Shown piece after piece: positions 47,120-57,107 of a stretch of 64,000 nt of DNA. The position numbers were made by a program, and so were the translations under genes. This DNA comes from Variovorax dokdonensis (lineage in GTDB: Bacteria; Pseudomonadota; Gammaproteobacteria; Burkholderiales; Burkholderiaceae_C). The notes beneath the pieces were generated by a model. That model was not told the origin of the DNA, did not search any database, and saw only the letters and a list, made by a program, of their open reading frames with translations. The DNA lies in contig NZ_JASZYV010000003.1 of assembly GCF_030316895.1 (NCBI RefSeq), positions 620,001 through 684,000 of the forward strand, read 5' to 3'. Each line of letters starts with the position of its first letter. The first letter of the stretch is position 1.

Positions 47120-49570
47120 CTAGGGCTCGGCGGCCGTCTGGCGCGCCTCATGATTCCAGTAGCGGCCCCGGGCCTGTCGCTCGCACGTCCACGCTCCGGG
47201 ATCGAGGCTGCGCCAATGCAGGGCGCCGCAGCCTGGCGAGTCGAGCGTCTGGACTCCGGCGTGCACATAGCGTGCCCGCACCGCGGCCGCAGGATGGCCG
47301 AACCGATTCCGATAACCCGCCTGGAACACAACGATGGACGGGTCCACCGCTGCCACGAAGGGCGGCGACGACGAGGTCCGGCTGCCGTGGTGCGGCGCCA
47401 GGAGCAGGTCGGCTCGCAGCCCCTGCGGCCCGACCCGGCGCAGCAATTCGGCTTCTTGCGCGGACTCGATGTCGCCGGTCAGGAGTGCGGCGGCGCCGTC
47501 GGCCGCGACGATGCGCAGGACGCACGATTGCCCGTTCGGGCGGGTTCTGGGCGTCGCCTCGGGCGGCTCCAGCGGATGCAGGATCTCGAAGCGCACGCCG
47601 TCCCACATCCAGCCGCGCTCCGCCACGCACGGCGTGAAGGGGCGCCCGGTTCGCAGGGCATGGCCTTCGGGCAGCGAACCCATCCATCGGGCCTGCGGGA
47701 GCGCTCGCATCAGCGCCGGTGCGCCGCCGATGTGGTCCAGGTCGCTGTGGCTCAACACCACCAGATCCGGCGAATCGCCCAGCGCCCGCAGCAAGGGCAC
47801 CAGCACCTGCTGGCCTGCATCCTGGCCCGTCAGTCCGAAACGCGGGCCGGCGTCGAAAAGAAGGCTGTGGCCAGCCGTGCGGACCAGGATCGCGCTGCCC
47901 TGCCCCACGTCGGCGGCGAGCACCTCGAAGCCGCCAGGCTCGGGCCTCGACGGCTGCCAGAGCAACGCCGGCAGCAGGAGCGGCAAGCCGAGAAGCCGCA
48001 TCGGCCACGGCCAGCGCATCGCCAGCACCAGTCCGCCCGCCACGCCGGCCGCCGCCGCCCACAGGGGCGGCGCCGCCATGCCCACCTGTGCCATCGGCCA
48101 GGCCGCGAGCACTTCCAGCAGGCTCATCAGCCCCTGCAGCGACCAGGCCGCGATCGACCAGAGCGGCGGCGCCGCGACCCCCAGCAATGCCAGGGGAAGC
48201 ACGCCGAGCGTGACCCACGGAATCGAGACCAGATTGGCCAGCAGACCCACGAGCGAAGCCTGCTGGAAAAGCAGCAGCGTCAGCGGCGTGAGGGCCAGCG
48301 TCACCGAGGCCTGTTCGCGCAGCAGCCGAAGCGGTGCGGTCCACCAGGCGGAGCGCGTGTCCCGCGACTTGCCGGCATCGGCGGCGAACAGGACGCCCAC
48401 CGCCACGAAGCTCAACCAGAATCCCGCCTGGGTGAGGGCCCACGGATCGAGCGCCACGACGGTCGCGCAGGTCAGCAGCCAAGCCATGGGCCAAGGCCAG
48501 CGTAAACCGCTGCCGCGCAGCAGCGCCATGACGGCCAGCATGCACACCGTGCGCTGCGACGGCACACCCCAGCCGCTGAAAAGCGCATAGGCGGCAGCAA
48601 GCACCACGCCCCCGAAGGCAGCCGCATGCTGGGCCGGCCAGCGCAGCATCAGACGACGGCTGCGCCGCCAAAGCCAACCGACCGCGCCGCCCGCCATCCA
48701 TGCGAAGAGCGTGACGTGCAAGCCCGAGATGCTCATCAAGTGGGCAACGCCGGTGGCACGGAACAGGTCCCAGTCGGCGCGATCGATGGCCGCCTGGTCG
48801 CCCACCGCGAGCGCGGAAAGCACGCCGGCCATGCGCGCGTCGCTCACACGGGCGGCAATGGCATCGCGGACGTGTTCGCGCGCCTGCTCGACCGGATGCG
48901 ACCAGCCGGCCGATGACAGGCGTTCCGGCGCGGCGCCCGCGGCAGAGCGCACGTAGCCGCTGGCCTGCAGCCCCTGCACCCAGGCCCAGAGTTCGACGTC
49001 GAAGCCATAGGGGTTGAAGCTGCCGTGCGGCGCCTTCAGGCGCACCGGCAATCGCCATCGTTCGCCGGCGCGCGGCATGTCGACGGGCGGTGCGGCCGCC
49101 ATGCCGGTGGGCGCTGCCTCTTCATCGGAACCCCATCGACGGTCCTGCGACGCATACCAGGAAAGGGCAATGCGCGGCGGCACGCCGGCCGGCCCGTCAT
49201 CCACGTCGAGCCTGAAGCGCAGGCCGCCTTCGAAGGGCGTCGGCATCTGCACGACCACGCCGGTCAGGAGCAGATCGCGACCCTGAAGTGCCGGATCGAG
49301 CGCCGTGGCCACGAAGGCGCAGCCTCTGACCCCGGCCAGGCCCGCACCCAGGGCGGCGCCCCCGATCAATGCCACCAACCACGCGCGGCGTGTGGCGAGC
49401 CGTCTTGCGCGGATCACCGTGCCGATGCACGTCGCGCCGGCCAGGACCAACGCCACATAGGCGGCCCAGTGCCAAAGCGCTGCCTGCTGCAATTGCAGCG
49501 CACTTCCCGCCACGAAGCCGCCCAAACCCACGAAGGGCCAGGCCGCGCGTGCGGCATGCCGATCCCTCAT
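47120..49570 (-). CDS. comEC: ComEC/Rec2 DNA internalisation protein
   Basis: An 816-residue inner-membrane DNA uptake channel. The start at 49570 is supported by AGGGGGAG three nucleotides upstream. Domains in order are N-terminal helices, a DUF4131 OB-like domain (about 90-225), the Competence membrane domain with SDARMAGVLSALAVGDQAAI in pieces and ATGVAHLMSISGLHVTLFAWM in pieces, and a C-terminal metallo-beta-lactamase-like domain with DVGQGSAILVRTAGHSLLFDAG in pieces and the metal motif VLSHSDLDHIGG. Full length suggests function. Other competence genes are not in the window. It is divergent from the DUF2126 gene. Confidence 0.93.
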   Translation of the reverse strand: MRDRHAARAAWPFVGLGGFVAGSALQLQQAALWHWAAYVALVLAGATCIGTVIRARRLATRRAWLVALIGGAALGAGLAGVRGCAFVATALDPALQGRDLLLTGVVVQMPTPFEGGLRFRLDVDDGPAGVPPRIALSWYASQDRRWGSDEEAAPTGMAAAPPVDMPRAGERWRLPVRLKAPHGSFNPYGFDVELWAWVQGLQASGYVRSAAGAAPERLSSAGWSHPVEQAREHVRDAIAARVSDARMAGVLSALAVGDQAAIDRADWDLFRATGVAHLMSISGLHVTLFAWMAGGAVGWLWRRSRRLMLRWPAQHAAAFGGVVLAAAYALFSGWGVPSQRTVCMLAVMALLRGSGLRWPWPMAWLLTCATVVALDPWALTQAGFWLSFVAVGVLFAADAGKSRDTRSAWWTAPLRLLREQASVTLALTPLTLLLFQQASLVGLLANLVSIPWVTLGVLPLALLGVAAPPLWSIAAWSLQGLMSLLEVLAAWPMAQVGMAAPPLWAAAAGVAGGLVLAMRWPWPMRLLGLPLLLPALLWQPSRPEPGGFEVLAADVGQGSAILVRTAGHSLLFDAGPRFGLTGQDAGQQVLVPLLRALGDSPDLVVLSHSDLDHIGGAPALMRALPQARWMGSLPEGHALRTGRPFTPCVAERGWMWDGVRFEILHPLEPPEATPRTRPNGQSCVLRIVAADGAAALLTGDIESAQEAELLRRVGPQGLRADLLLAPHHGSRTSSSPPFVAAVDPSIVVFQAGYRNRFGHPAAAVRARYVHAGVQTLDSPGCGALHWRSLDPGAWTCERQARGRYWNHEARQTAAEP

Positions 49571-49683
49571 CCACTCCCCCTGCCGGCGCCTTGCTGGCGC
49601 ACTACTTGCATCCTTCTCCGCTAGTATGCGCCGGACCACGGCATCGCCGCGGCCAGCCTGCAGCACCAACGCCCGGGAGAACC

Positions 49684-52600
49684 ATGTCCATTCACGCAGC
49701 GCTTCACCACGTCACGCATTACAAGTACGACCGTCCGGTGCAACTCGGTCCGCAGGTTGTCAGGCTCCGTCCGGCACCGCACTGCCGAAGCAATGTCATC
49801 TCCTATTCGCTGCGGATCGAACCCGCGCAGCACTTCATCAACTGGCAGCAGGACCCCTTCGCCAACTACCAGGCCAGGCTGGTGTTTCCCGAGAAGACGC
49901 GCGAATTCAAGGTCACGGTGGACCTGGTCGTGGAGATGGCGGTCTACAACCCCTTCGACTTCTTCCTGGAGCCAGAGGCCGAGAACTTCCCCTTCCGATA
50001 CGCGCCCGCCGTCAAGGAAGAACTGACGCCCTACCTGGCCACCGAGCCGATGACGCCGCTGGTGGAGCAGTACCTGTCGAAGGTCGACCGCAGCGAACAG
50101 CGCACCATCGACTTCCTGGTCAAGATCAACCAGCAGGTCCAGCAGGACGTGCGCTACCTGATCCGCATGGAGCCCGGCGTTCAAACGCCCGAAGAAACGC
50201 TCAGCGCCGGCAGCGGCTCCTGCCGCGACTCGGGCTGGCTGCTGGTGCAGCTGCTGCGCCACTTGGGGCTGGCCGCCCGCTTCGTCTCGGGCTACCTGAT
50301 CCAGCTCACGCCCGACGTCAAGGCGCTGGACGGGCCGAGCGGCACCGAAGTCGACTTCACCGACCTGCACGCCTGGTGCGAGGTTTACCTTCCAGGCGCC
50401 GGCTGGATCGGCCTGGACGCCACCTCGGGCCTGCTCGCCGGCGAAGGCCACATTCCGCTCGCATGCACGCCGCAGCCTTCCGGCGCCGCGCCAATCGAAG
50501 GCCTGGTGGACGACGCCGAAGTGGAGTTCGGCCATGACATGAAGGTCAGCCGCATCTACGAGGCACCGCGCGTCACCAAACCCTATACCGACGACCAATG
50601 GGACGCCGTGCTCGCCCTTGGGGACAAGGTCGACCAACAACTCGTGGCCGGCGACGTGCGCCTGACCATGGGCGGCGAACCCACCTTCGTGGCCACCAGC
50701 GACCGTGACGCGGCCGAGTGGAACACCGATGCGCTCGGCCCCACGAAGCGCGGCTATGCCACGGAGCTGGTGCACCGCCTGCGTGCACGCTACGGCGACG
50801 GCGGCTTCCTGCACTTCGGCCAAGGCAAGTGGTACCCCGGCGAGCAACTGCCGCGCTGGGCCCTGTCGATCTACTGGCGTGCCGACGGCCAGCGAATCTG
50901 GAGCAATCCCGCGCTGTTCGCCGACGAACGCCATCCGACCCACTACACCAGCGACGACGCCCAGCGCTTCATCCGCACACTGGCCGGCAAGCTGGGCATC
51001 ACCGAGCGCTACATCCAGCCCGGCTACGAAGACGTCTACTACTACCTCTGGCGCGAGCGCCGCCTGCCGGTCAACGTCGACCCCTTCGACTCGCGCCTGG
51101 ACGACGAGATGGAGCGTGCCCGCCTGCGCCGCGTGTTCACGCAAAAGCTCGACGCCGTCATCGGCTACATGTTGCCGCTGGCACCCGCCAACGCGGAGGC
51201 CGGGCTGCCGGCCCTTTCCGGCCCGGGCTGGCAGACCGGCCCCTGGTTCCTGCGCGACGACCGCCTCTACCTCGTGCCGGGCGATTCGCCGATGGGCTGG
51301 CGGCTGCCGCTCGATTCGCAGCCCTGGACCTCCAAAGGCGACTTTCCCTATCTGGTCGAACGCGACCCCATGGCCCCGACCGGGGAACTGCCGGACGCCG
51401 AGACCCTTCGCGCCCGCTATGCCGAAGCCGGCGGCATGGCCACCGACCTGCGCGACCTGCCCTACGACATGACCGCCCCCCCGGCGACGGCCGCCGCGCT
51501 GCGCATGCAGACCGCGCTCGACCTGGGCACCGGCGCAGGCGCGGGCGATGCCGGCTTGCCGCCCGCCAAGTCGGCCGCCGCGAGCAACACCCGTTCGCCC
51601 CAGCGCTTCGAATCGGCCCACTGGATCACCCGCACCGCGCTTTGCGTGGAAGTGCGCGATCCGCGTCGTGCCAACGGCCCCGCGGCCGAGAAGGTGGGCG
51701 CGGCATCTGGTGTGCTGTATGTCTTCATGCCGCCGCTGGCGCGGCTGGAGGACTACCTCGACCTGCTCACCGCCGTCGAGGCCTCCGCGGCCGAACTGGG
51801 CGTGCAGATCGTGCTGGAGGGCTATCCGCCGCCGCGAGATCCGCGCCTGAAGCTGCTGCAGGTCACGCCCGACCCCGGCGTGATCGAGGTGAACATCCAC
51901 CCCGCGCACAACTGGGGCGAACTGGTCGAGCACACCGAATTTCTCTACGAGGCCGCCTTCGAGACGCGCCTTTCGGCCGAGAAATTCATGACCGACGGCC
52001 GCCACACCGGCACCGGCGGCGGCAACCACTTCGTGCTGGGCGGCGCCACGCCCGCCGACAGCCCCTTCCTGCGCCGTCCCGAGGTGCTCGCCAGCCTGCT
52101 GCTTTACTGGCACAACCATCCATCGCTGAGCTACCTCTTCTCGGGCATGTTCATCGGCCCGACCAGCCAGGCCCCGCGTGTGGACGAGGCGCGCAACGAC
52201 CAGCTCTACGAACTGGAGATCGCCCTCAAGCAGATCGCCCGCAATCGCGAGATCTACGGCGAGAGCATGCCGCCCTGGCTGGTCGACCGCACCCTGCGCA
52301 ACATCCTGATCGACGTGACGGGCAACACCCATCGCAGCGAGTTCTGCATCGACAAGATGTATTCGCCCGATTCCACCACCGGCCGCCTCGGCCTGCTGGA
52401 ACTGCGCGCCTTCGAGATGCCGCCGCATGCCCGCATGAGCGTGGCCCAGCAACTGCTGATGCGCGCCCTCATCGCCCGCTTCTGGGACACGCCCTATCAG
52501 GCACCCGCCACGCGCTGGGGCACCGAGCTGCACGACCGCTTCCTGCTGCACACCTTCGTCAAGGCCGACTTCGAGGATGTGATCGCCGAGATGAACCTGG

Positions 52601-53199
52601 CGGGCTTCGCCTTCGATGCCGCCTGGTTCGCACCGCACCTGGAATTCCGCTTCCCCCTGGTGGGCCAAGTCAGTGCGATGGGCATGGAACTGACCGTGCG
52701 CAATGCGCTAGAGCCGTGGCACGTAATGGGCGAGGAAACCGTGTCTGGCGGTACCGCGCGCTATGTCGATTCGTCGCTGGAGCGCATCGAGGTGCGCGCC
52801 ACCGGGCTGAACGAAAGCCGCTACGTCGTCACCGTCAACGGTCGCGCGCTGCCGCTGCAGCCCACGGGCACGGTGGGCGAGTTCGTGGCCGGCGTGCGCT
52901 ACAAGGCATGGAACCCGCCTTCGTCGCTGCATCCGAGCATCGGCGTGCACGCACCGCTCACCTTCGACCTGGTCGACACCTGGATGAAGCGATCGGTGGG
53001 CGGCTGCCAATACCACGTGGCCCATCCGGGCGGACGCAACTACGACACCTTCCCGGTCAATGCCTACGAGGCCGAAAGCCGCCGCCTGGCGCGCTTCTCG
53101 CGCATGGGCCACACGCCGGGCACGATGGCCACGCCGCCAGCGAACATCGAGGTGACCGGCAGCCGCGAATTTCCGTTCACGCTGGATTTGCGGCGCTAG
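49684..53199 (+). CDS. Transglutaminase fused to DUF2126 putative amidoligase
   Basis: A 1171-residue two-part protein; the ATG at 49684 follows GGGAGAACC. The N-terminal ~300 residues are a bacterial transglutaminase with its N-terminal beta domain (ALHHVTHYKYDRPVQLGPQ) and the triad C180 (GSCRDSGW), H229 (DLHAWCEV) and D245 (GLDATSG), so it is probably a peptidase or amide-bond enzyme. The rest is DUF2126 (about 310-1170), annotated in Pfam as a putative amidoligase, with LTMGGEPTFVATSD, EFCIDKMYSPDSTTGRLGLLELRAFEMPPHARM in pieces, and VGGCQYHVAHPGGRNYDTFPVNAYEAESRR in pieces. No signal peptide is seen. It heads a three-gene unit with a fused ATP-grasp/alpha-E gene and another transglutaminase. 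Confidence 0.9.
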   Translation: MSIHAALHHVTHYKYDRPVQLGPQVVRLRPAPHCRSNVISYSLRIEPAQHFINWQQDPFANYQARLVFPEKTREFKVTVDLVVEMAVYNPFDFFLEPEAENFPFRYAPAVKEELTPYLATEPMTPLVEQYLSKVDRSEQRTIDFLVKINQQVQQDVRYLIRMEPGVQTPEETLSAGSGSCRDSGWLLVQLLRHLGLAARFVSGYLIQLTPDVKALDGPSGTEVDFTDLHAWCEVYLPGAGWIGLDATSGLLAGEGHIPLACTPQPSGAAPIEGLVDDAEVEFGHDMKVSRIYEAPRVTKPYTDDQWDAVLALGDKVDQQLVAGDVRLTMGGEPTFVATSDRDAAEWNTDALGPTKRGYATELVHRLRARYGDGGFLHFGQGKWYPGEQLPRWALSIYWRADGQRIWSNPALFADERHPTHYTSDDAQRFIRTLAGKLGITERYIQPGYEDVYYYLWRERRLPVNVDPFDSRLDDEMERARLRRVFTQKLDAVIGYMLPLAPANAEAGLPALSGPGWQTGPWFLRDDRLYLVPGDSPMGWRLPLDSQPWTSKGDFPYLVERDPMAPTGELPDAETLRARYAEAGGMATDLRDLPYDMTAPPATAAALRMQTALDLGTGAGAGDAGLPPAKSAAASNTRSPQRFESAHWITRTALCVEVRDPRRANGPAAEKVGAASGVLYVFMPPLARLEDYLDLLTAVEASAAELGVQIVLEGYPPPRDPRLKLLQVTPDPGVIEVNIHPAHNWGELVEHTEFLYEAAFETRLSAEKFMTDGRHTGTGGGNHFVLGGATPADSPFLRRPEVLASLLLYWHNHPSLSYLFSGMFIGPTSQAPRVDEARNDQLYELEIALKQIARNREIYGESMPPWLVDRTLRNILIDVTGNTHRSEFCIDKMYSPDSTTGRLGLLELRAFEMPPHARMSVAQQLLMRALIARFWDTPYQAPATRWGTELHDRFLLHTFVKADFEDVIAEMNLAGFAFDAAWFAPHLEFRFPLVGQVSAMGMELTVRNALEPWHVMGEETVSGGTARYVDSSLERIEVRATGLNESRYVVTVNGRALPLQPTGTVGEFVAGVRYKAWNPPSSLHPSIGVHAPLTFDLVDTWMKRSVGGCQYHVAHPGGRNYDTFPVNAYEAESRRLARFSRMGHTPGTMATPPANIEVTGSREFPFTLDLRR

Positions 53200-53215
53200 C
53201 CCCGCCGGGTTGGCA

Positions 53216-53236
53216 CCGGCGCGCTGGCCGCGCCGG
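53216..53236. repeat. Perfect GC hairpin after the DUF2126 gene
   Basis: An 8-bp perfect inverted repeat, CCGGCGCG at 53216-53223 and CGCGCCGG at 53229-53236 with a 5-base loop, begins 17 nt after the DUF2126 stop. No T-run follows, so it may attenuate or stabilise the transcript rather than terminate it. Confidence 0.45.
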
Positions 53237-53262
53237 GCGTCAATCTTGCTTGCACCGCTCGG

Positions 53263-53279
53263 TGGCGGCAGGGCCGCCA
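53263..53279. repeat. Second short GC hairpin in the same gap
   Basis: A 7-bp inverted repeat TGGCGGC / GCCGCCA with a 3-base loop lies 26 nt after the previous hairpin. Two hairpins in the 166-nt gap suggest differential expression between the DUF2126 gene and the downstream genes. Confidence 0.4.
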
Positions 53280-53365
53280 ATCTGCGGCCCAATCTGCGCA
53301 GAACTTGCCAGATGCGCCTTGCCTCGCGTCCCCCGAATTGATGGGAATGTGAAAATCGACCGGTT

Positions 53366-56098
53366 GTGGATTCACTAAACCCCTCCTTGTTCGACGTCAA
53401 TTCGCCGCAGGCGCTGGCTGCCCTGGCCGCCAACCTTGCGCCGCCGGCTGCGCCCGGCCATTTCGACGAACTGCGCGGCCGCTTCACGCCACCGCCCCCC
53501 CCATCCAACGCCGTCAGCACCTCCGCCAGCGCCACGGGCGCATCGGCCGGCGCTCCGTTGCGCGACGCCGCTGCACCCGCCATCGCGCCACCAACCATCG
53601 ACGACGCGGCGGCTGGCTCCTCCAGGCTGGCCGAAGCCGCCCCGTTGTCGCCCGCCTGGACGCAATTCTTCGAAGAACTCGGCACCGACGGCTTCGACAG
53701 CCTGTCCGAAAGGGCTCGCAGCCTGGCGCATCAGATCCGCGACAACGGCGTCACCTACAACGTCTATGCCGACCAGAACGGTCCGCAGCGCCCCTGGTCG
53801 CTCGACCTGTTCCCGCTCATCCTCTCGCCCGAGACCTGGGCCACGATCGAAGCCGGCGTGCTGCAGCGGGTCAAGCTGCTCGACCGCATCCTGGCCGACG
53901 TGTACGGCCCGCAGACGCTGCTGTCGAAGGGCTTGCTGCCCAGTGCCCTCGTACAGGGTCACCCGAGCTACCTGCGCGGCATGCACGGCGTGCGGCCGCC
54001 GGGTGACACCTGGCTGCACATCGCCGCCTTCGACCTGGGCCGCGGCCCCCACGGCAACTGGCGCGTGCTTTCGCAGCGCACGCAGGCGCCCTCGGGCCTG
54101 GGCTACCTGCTCGAAAACCGCATCGCGGTCTCGCGCCAGTTCCCGCAGGCCTTCGAGTCGCTGCACGTGCAGCGACTGGCCTCCACCTACATCGCGCTGA
54201 TGGACGCCCTGCAGCGCATGTGCCCCACCGAGGCCCAACCGCACATCGCGCTGCTCACACCGGGCCCGTACAACGAGACCTACTTCGAGCACGCCTACCT
54301 GGCGCGCTACCTGGGCATCACGCTGGTCGAAGGCAGCGACCTCACCGTGCGCGACTCGCACCTGTTCCTCAAGACGCTCGAAGGCCTGCGACCGGTGCAT
54401 GGGCTCATCAAGCGCCTGGACGATCAGTTCCTCGACCCGCTCGAACTGCGCCCCGACTCCACGCTGGGCGTGCCCGGCCTGCTGCAAGCCATCCGAGCCG
54501 GCAACGTGCTGGTGGCGAACATGCCGGGCTCGGGCTTCCTGGAGTCGCCCGCGCTGCTGGGCTTCCTGCCCGGAATCGCACAGGCCTTGACGGGCGAGAG
54601 CCTGCAGCTGCCCTCGCTGCCGACGTGGTGGTGTGGCGAGCACGCGGCCATGGAAGCCGTGCTGCCGCAACTGAGCGAAAGCGTCATCAAGTCCACCTAC
54701 CCGGACTCGAACGGGCAGTTCCAGGTCGTGCTGGGCAGCCAGATGGATCGCCGCACGCGCGAGGAGTGGGCGGGGCGCATCGCCCTGGCCGGCGAAGCGC
54801 ATACGGTGCAGGGCTACCTGCCGCTGTCGCAGATGCCGACCTGGGCGGGCGGCGACGCGCGCAGCGGCCAGATCGCGCCACGCGCCGTGGTGCTGCGCGT
54901 GTTCGCCATCAGCGACGGCCCGGGCAGCTGGCGCATGCTGCCCGGCGGCATGGCGCGCATCGCCGGACCCGACACCAAGATCGCCTCGATGCAGCGCGGC
55001 GGCAGCAGCGCCGACACCTGGGTGCAGACCCATGACGTCATCGACCGCACCACCTTGCTGGCCACGCATGCCAGCATGCATGCACTCACCCGCAACCGCG
55101 CGCCGGTCACCAGCCGGGCGGCCGAAAACCTTTTCTGGTTCGGCCGCTACACCGAGCGCGCCGAAAACACCGTCCGCCTGGCCCGCCTGGCGCTCAACCT
55201 GCTGCCGGGCGAAGACCAGGCGTCGCCGGCGCTGCTCGACTGGCTCTACCAACTGGCGCGTCACAACGGCCTGGTGCCGCGCGACGCCCAGACGCTGCCG
55301 CGATCGCGCCGCGTGTTCGAGCGCACCCTCATCGCCGAGCTGGGCAACCCCGACGGCGGCAGCGTCTCCTTTTCGTTGCGCTGCATCCGCGATGCAGCCA
55401 GCGCCGTGCGAGAACGCCTGTCTGTGGACCATTGGAACCAGATCGAGCGCACCAACGCCGACTTCGCCGAAGCCGCCGCCGAGCTCGTCGGTGGCATAGG
55501 CAACGGCCCAAACGCCACATATGCCGCCCTCGGCGCGCTCGAACGCGCCACGCAGGCGCTGGCCGCGCTGACCGGCGCGCAGACCGACCGCATGACGCGC
55601 GACGACGGCTGGCGCCTGCTGTCCATCGGCCGTCACATCGAGCGCCTGGCCTTTCTGACCGACGCGCTGATGGTGGGCATCGCCAACGGCGCCGTGCATG
55701 AACTGCCGGGCTTCGAGGCCATCCTGGCCCTGTTCGACAGCACCATCACCTTCCATGCCCGCTACCAGCAGCGGCGCGACGTGGCGCCGCTGGTCGACCT
55801 GCTCGTGCTCGACCGCGACAACCCGCGTTCCCTGGCCTGGGTCACGCACACCCTGCGCGGCCGCATCGCGCGGCTGGCGGGCAGCGCGCCGGGCGAACTG
55901 GCCGAGTTGTCGCACCGCTTGCCGGACCCGGCCGAATGGTCGCTCGCTCGCCTTTGCGCGCCCGAGGAATCGCCCGACCATCCCACGCTGATGGCCCTGA
56001 TCGATTCGCTCGAGACCGCGACCTACCAGGTGTCCGACGAGATCGGTGCCCGCTACTTCACCCTGACGGCCGAGTCCCTGCGTTCCGTGGGCGCCTGA
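53366..56098 (+). CDS. Fused circularly permuted ATP-grasp / alpha-E protein
   Basis: A 910-residue fusion of the two proteins encoded separately at 31.5-34.0 kb. The likely start is GTG at 53366 (weak ribosome site, so the start is uncertain). Residues 1 to about 90 are a Pro/Ala/Ser-rich linker. The ATP-grasp part (about 95-575) has DLFPLILSPETWATIE, GYLLENRIAVSRQFPQAF, LLTPGPYNETYFEHAYLARYLGITLVEG in pieces, and RGGSSADTWVQTHD. The alpha-E part begins near 582 with SRAAENLFWFGRYTERAENTVRLARL in pieces and has LLSIGRHIERLAFLTDAL and VLDRDNPRSLAWVTHTLRGR. Activity is unproven; carboxylate-amine ligation is the family expectation. The transglutaminase gene follows after 10 nt. Confidence 0.9.
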   Translation: MDSLNPSLFDVNSPQALAALAANLAPPAAPGHFDELRGRFTPPPPPSNAVSTSASATGASAGAPLRDAAAPAIAPPTIDDAAAGSSRLAEAAPLSPAWTQFFEELGTDGFDSLSERARSLAHQIRDNGVTYNVYADQNGPQRPWSLDLFPLILSPETWATIEAGVLQRVKLLDRILADVYGPQTLLSKGLLPSALVQGHPSYLRGMHGVRPPGDTWLHIAAFDLGRGPHGNWRVLSQRTQAPSGLGYLLENRIAVSRQFPQAFESLHVQRLASTYIALMDALQRMCPTEAQPHIALLTPGPYNETYFEHAYLARYLGITLVEGSDLTVRDSHLFLKTLEGLRPVHGLIKRLDDQFLDPLELRPDSTLGVPGLLQAIRAGNVLVANMPGSGFLESPALLGFLPGIAQALTGESLQLPSLPTWWCGEHAAMEAVLPQLSESVIKSTYPDSNGQFQVVLGSQMDRRTREEWAGRIALAGEAHTVQGYLPLSQMPTWAGGDARSGQIAPRAVVLRVFAISDGPGSWRMLPGGMARIAGPDTKIASMQRGGSSADTWVQTHDVIDRTTLLATHASMHALTRNRAPVTSRAAENLFWFGRYTERAENTVRLARLALNLLPGEDQASPALLDWLYQLARHNGLVPRDAQTLPRSRRVFERTLIAELGNPDGGSVSFSLRCIRDAASAVRERLSVDHWNQIERTNADFAEAAAELVGGIGNGPNATYAALGALERATQALAALTGAQTDRMTRDDGWRLLSIGRHIERLAFLTDALMVGIANGAVHELPGFEAILALFDSTITFHARYQQRRDVAPLVDLLVLDRDNPRSLAWVTHTLRGRIARLAGSAPGELAELSHRLPDPAEWSLARLCAPEESPDHPTLMALIDSLETATYQVSDEIGARYFTLTAESLRSVGA

Positions 56099-56108
56099 CG
56101 AGATCACC

Positions 56109-57038
56109 ATGCTCCTGCGCGTCACCCACGAAACCCGCTATGCGTATTCGCCGGCCGTCGAGACGGCGCAGCACATGGCGCACCTCAAGCCGCTGGACGA
56201 CCGGCATCAGACCCTCCTCACGCATTCGCTCGAGATCTCGCCGCAGCCCACGCAGCGCAGCGAATCGGTCGATGTCTACGGCAACACCCGCGCGTTCTTC
56301 GCGTTCGATTCGACGCACGACGCGCTCTCGGTGGTGGCAAGCAGCCTGGTGCGCACCTGCGCGCCACCCGCACCAGCTTCCGCCTCACTCCTGCCCTGGG
56401 AAGACGTGCGCCGCCGCTACACCTACCGCAAGCACGCCGCCTACGATCCCGCATGGGAATTCGTCTTCGCATCCACCTACGTGCCGCGCCATGACGACTT
56501 CGCCGCCTACGCACGGCCCAGTTTCGTCCCCGGCCGCCCGCTGTTCGAGGCGGCCATGGACCTCACTCGGCGCATGTATGCCGAATTCATCTACGACGGC
56601 GACAGCACCCAGATCAACACGCCGGCGGTCGAGGCGCTCGCGCAGCGCCGCGGCGTGTGCCAGGACTTCGCCCACATCATGATCGGCTGCCTGCGCACGC
56701 TGGGCTTGCCGGCGCGCTATGTCAGCGGCTACATGCTCACGCAGCCGCCTCCGGGACAGGATCGGCTGATCGGCGCCGATGCCTCGCATGCGTGGGCTTC
56801 GGTGTACCTGCCGGGCGCCGACGGCGCACCGGGCATGTGGACCGACTTCGATCCCACCAACGGCCGCCAGCCCGGCGAAGACTATGTGGTGCTGGCCGTG
56901 GGCCGCGACTTTGCCGACGTCTCGCCGATGCGCGGCGTACTGCACGGCGGCGCCCGCCACACGCTGGGCGTCGCGGTGACGGTGGAGCCGGTGGACGAGC
57001 CCGAGGACGACGCCGTCGAAGCCGACGACGCGGCCTGA
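56109..57038 (+). CDS. Stand-alone transglutaminase-like peptidase
   Basis: A 309-residue bacterial transglutaminase-family protein. The N-terminal beta domain starts MLLRVTHETRYAYSPAVETAQH. The catalytic triad is C184 (RRGVCQDFAHI), H227 (DASHAWASVYLP) and D248 (TDFDPTNGR). A short acidic tail (EDDAVEADDAA) ends the protein. There is no signal peptide, so a cytoplasmic location is likely. It is the last gene of the DUF2126/ATP-grasp unit, 10 nt after the fusion gene. In such loci these enzymes have been proposed to cleave or transfer peptide bonds made by the ligase partners. Confidence 0.92.
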   Translation: MLLRVTHETRYAYSPAVETAQHMAHLKPLDDRHQTLLTHSLEISPQPTQRSESVDVYGNTRAFFAFDSTHDALSVVASSLVRTCAPPAPASASLLPWEDVRRRYTYRKHAAYDPAWEFVFASTYVPRHDDFAAYARPSFVPGRPLFEAAMDLTRRMYAEFIYDGDSTQINTPAVEALAQRRGVCQDFAHIMIGCLRTLGLPARYVSGYMLTQPPPGQDRLIGADASHAWASVYLPGADGAPGMWTDFDPTNGRQPGEDYVVLAVGRDFADVSPMRGVLHGGARHTLGVAVTVEPVDEPEDDAVEADDAA

Positions 57039-57107
57039 ACCGGGCCGCCAGGGCGCGGTCCGGCAACCAGTCAAAATGGGCGTTTTGCACCCAAGGAGCG
57101 AACACCC

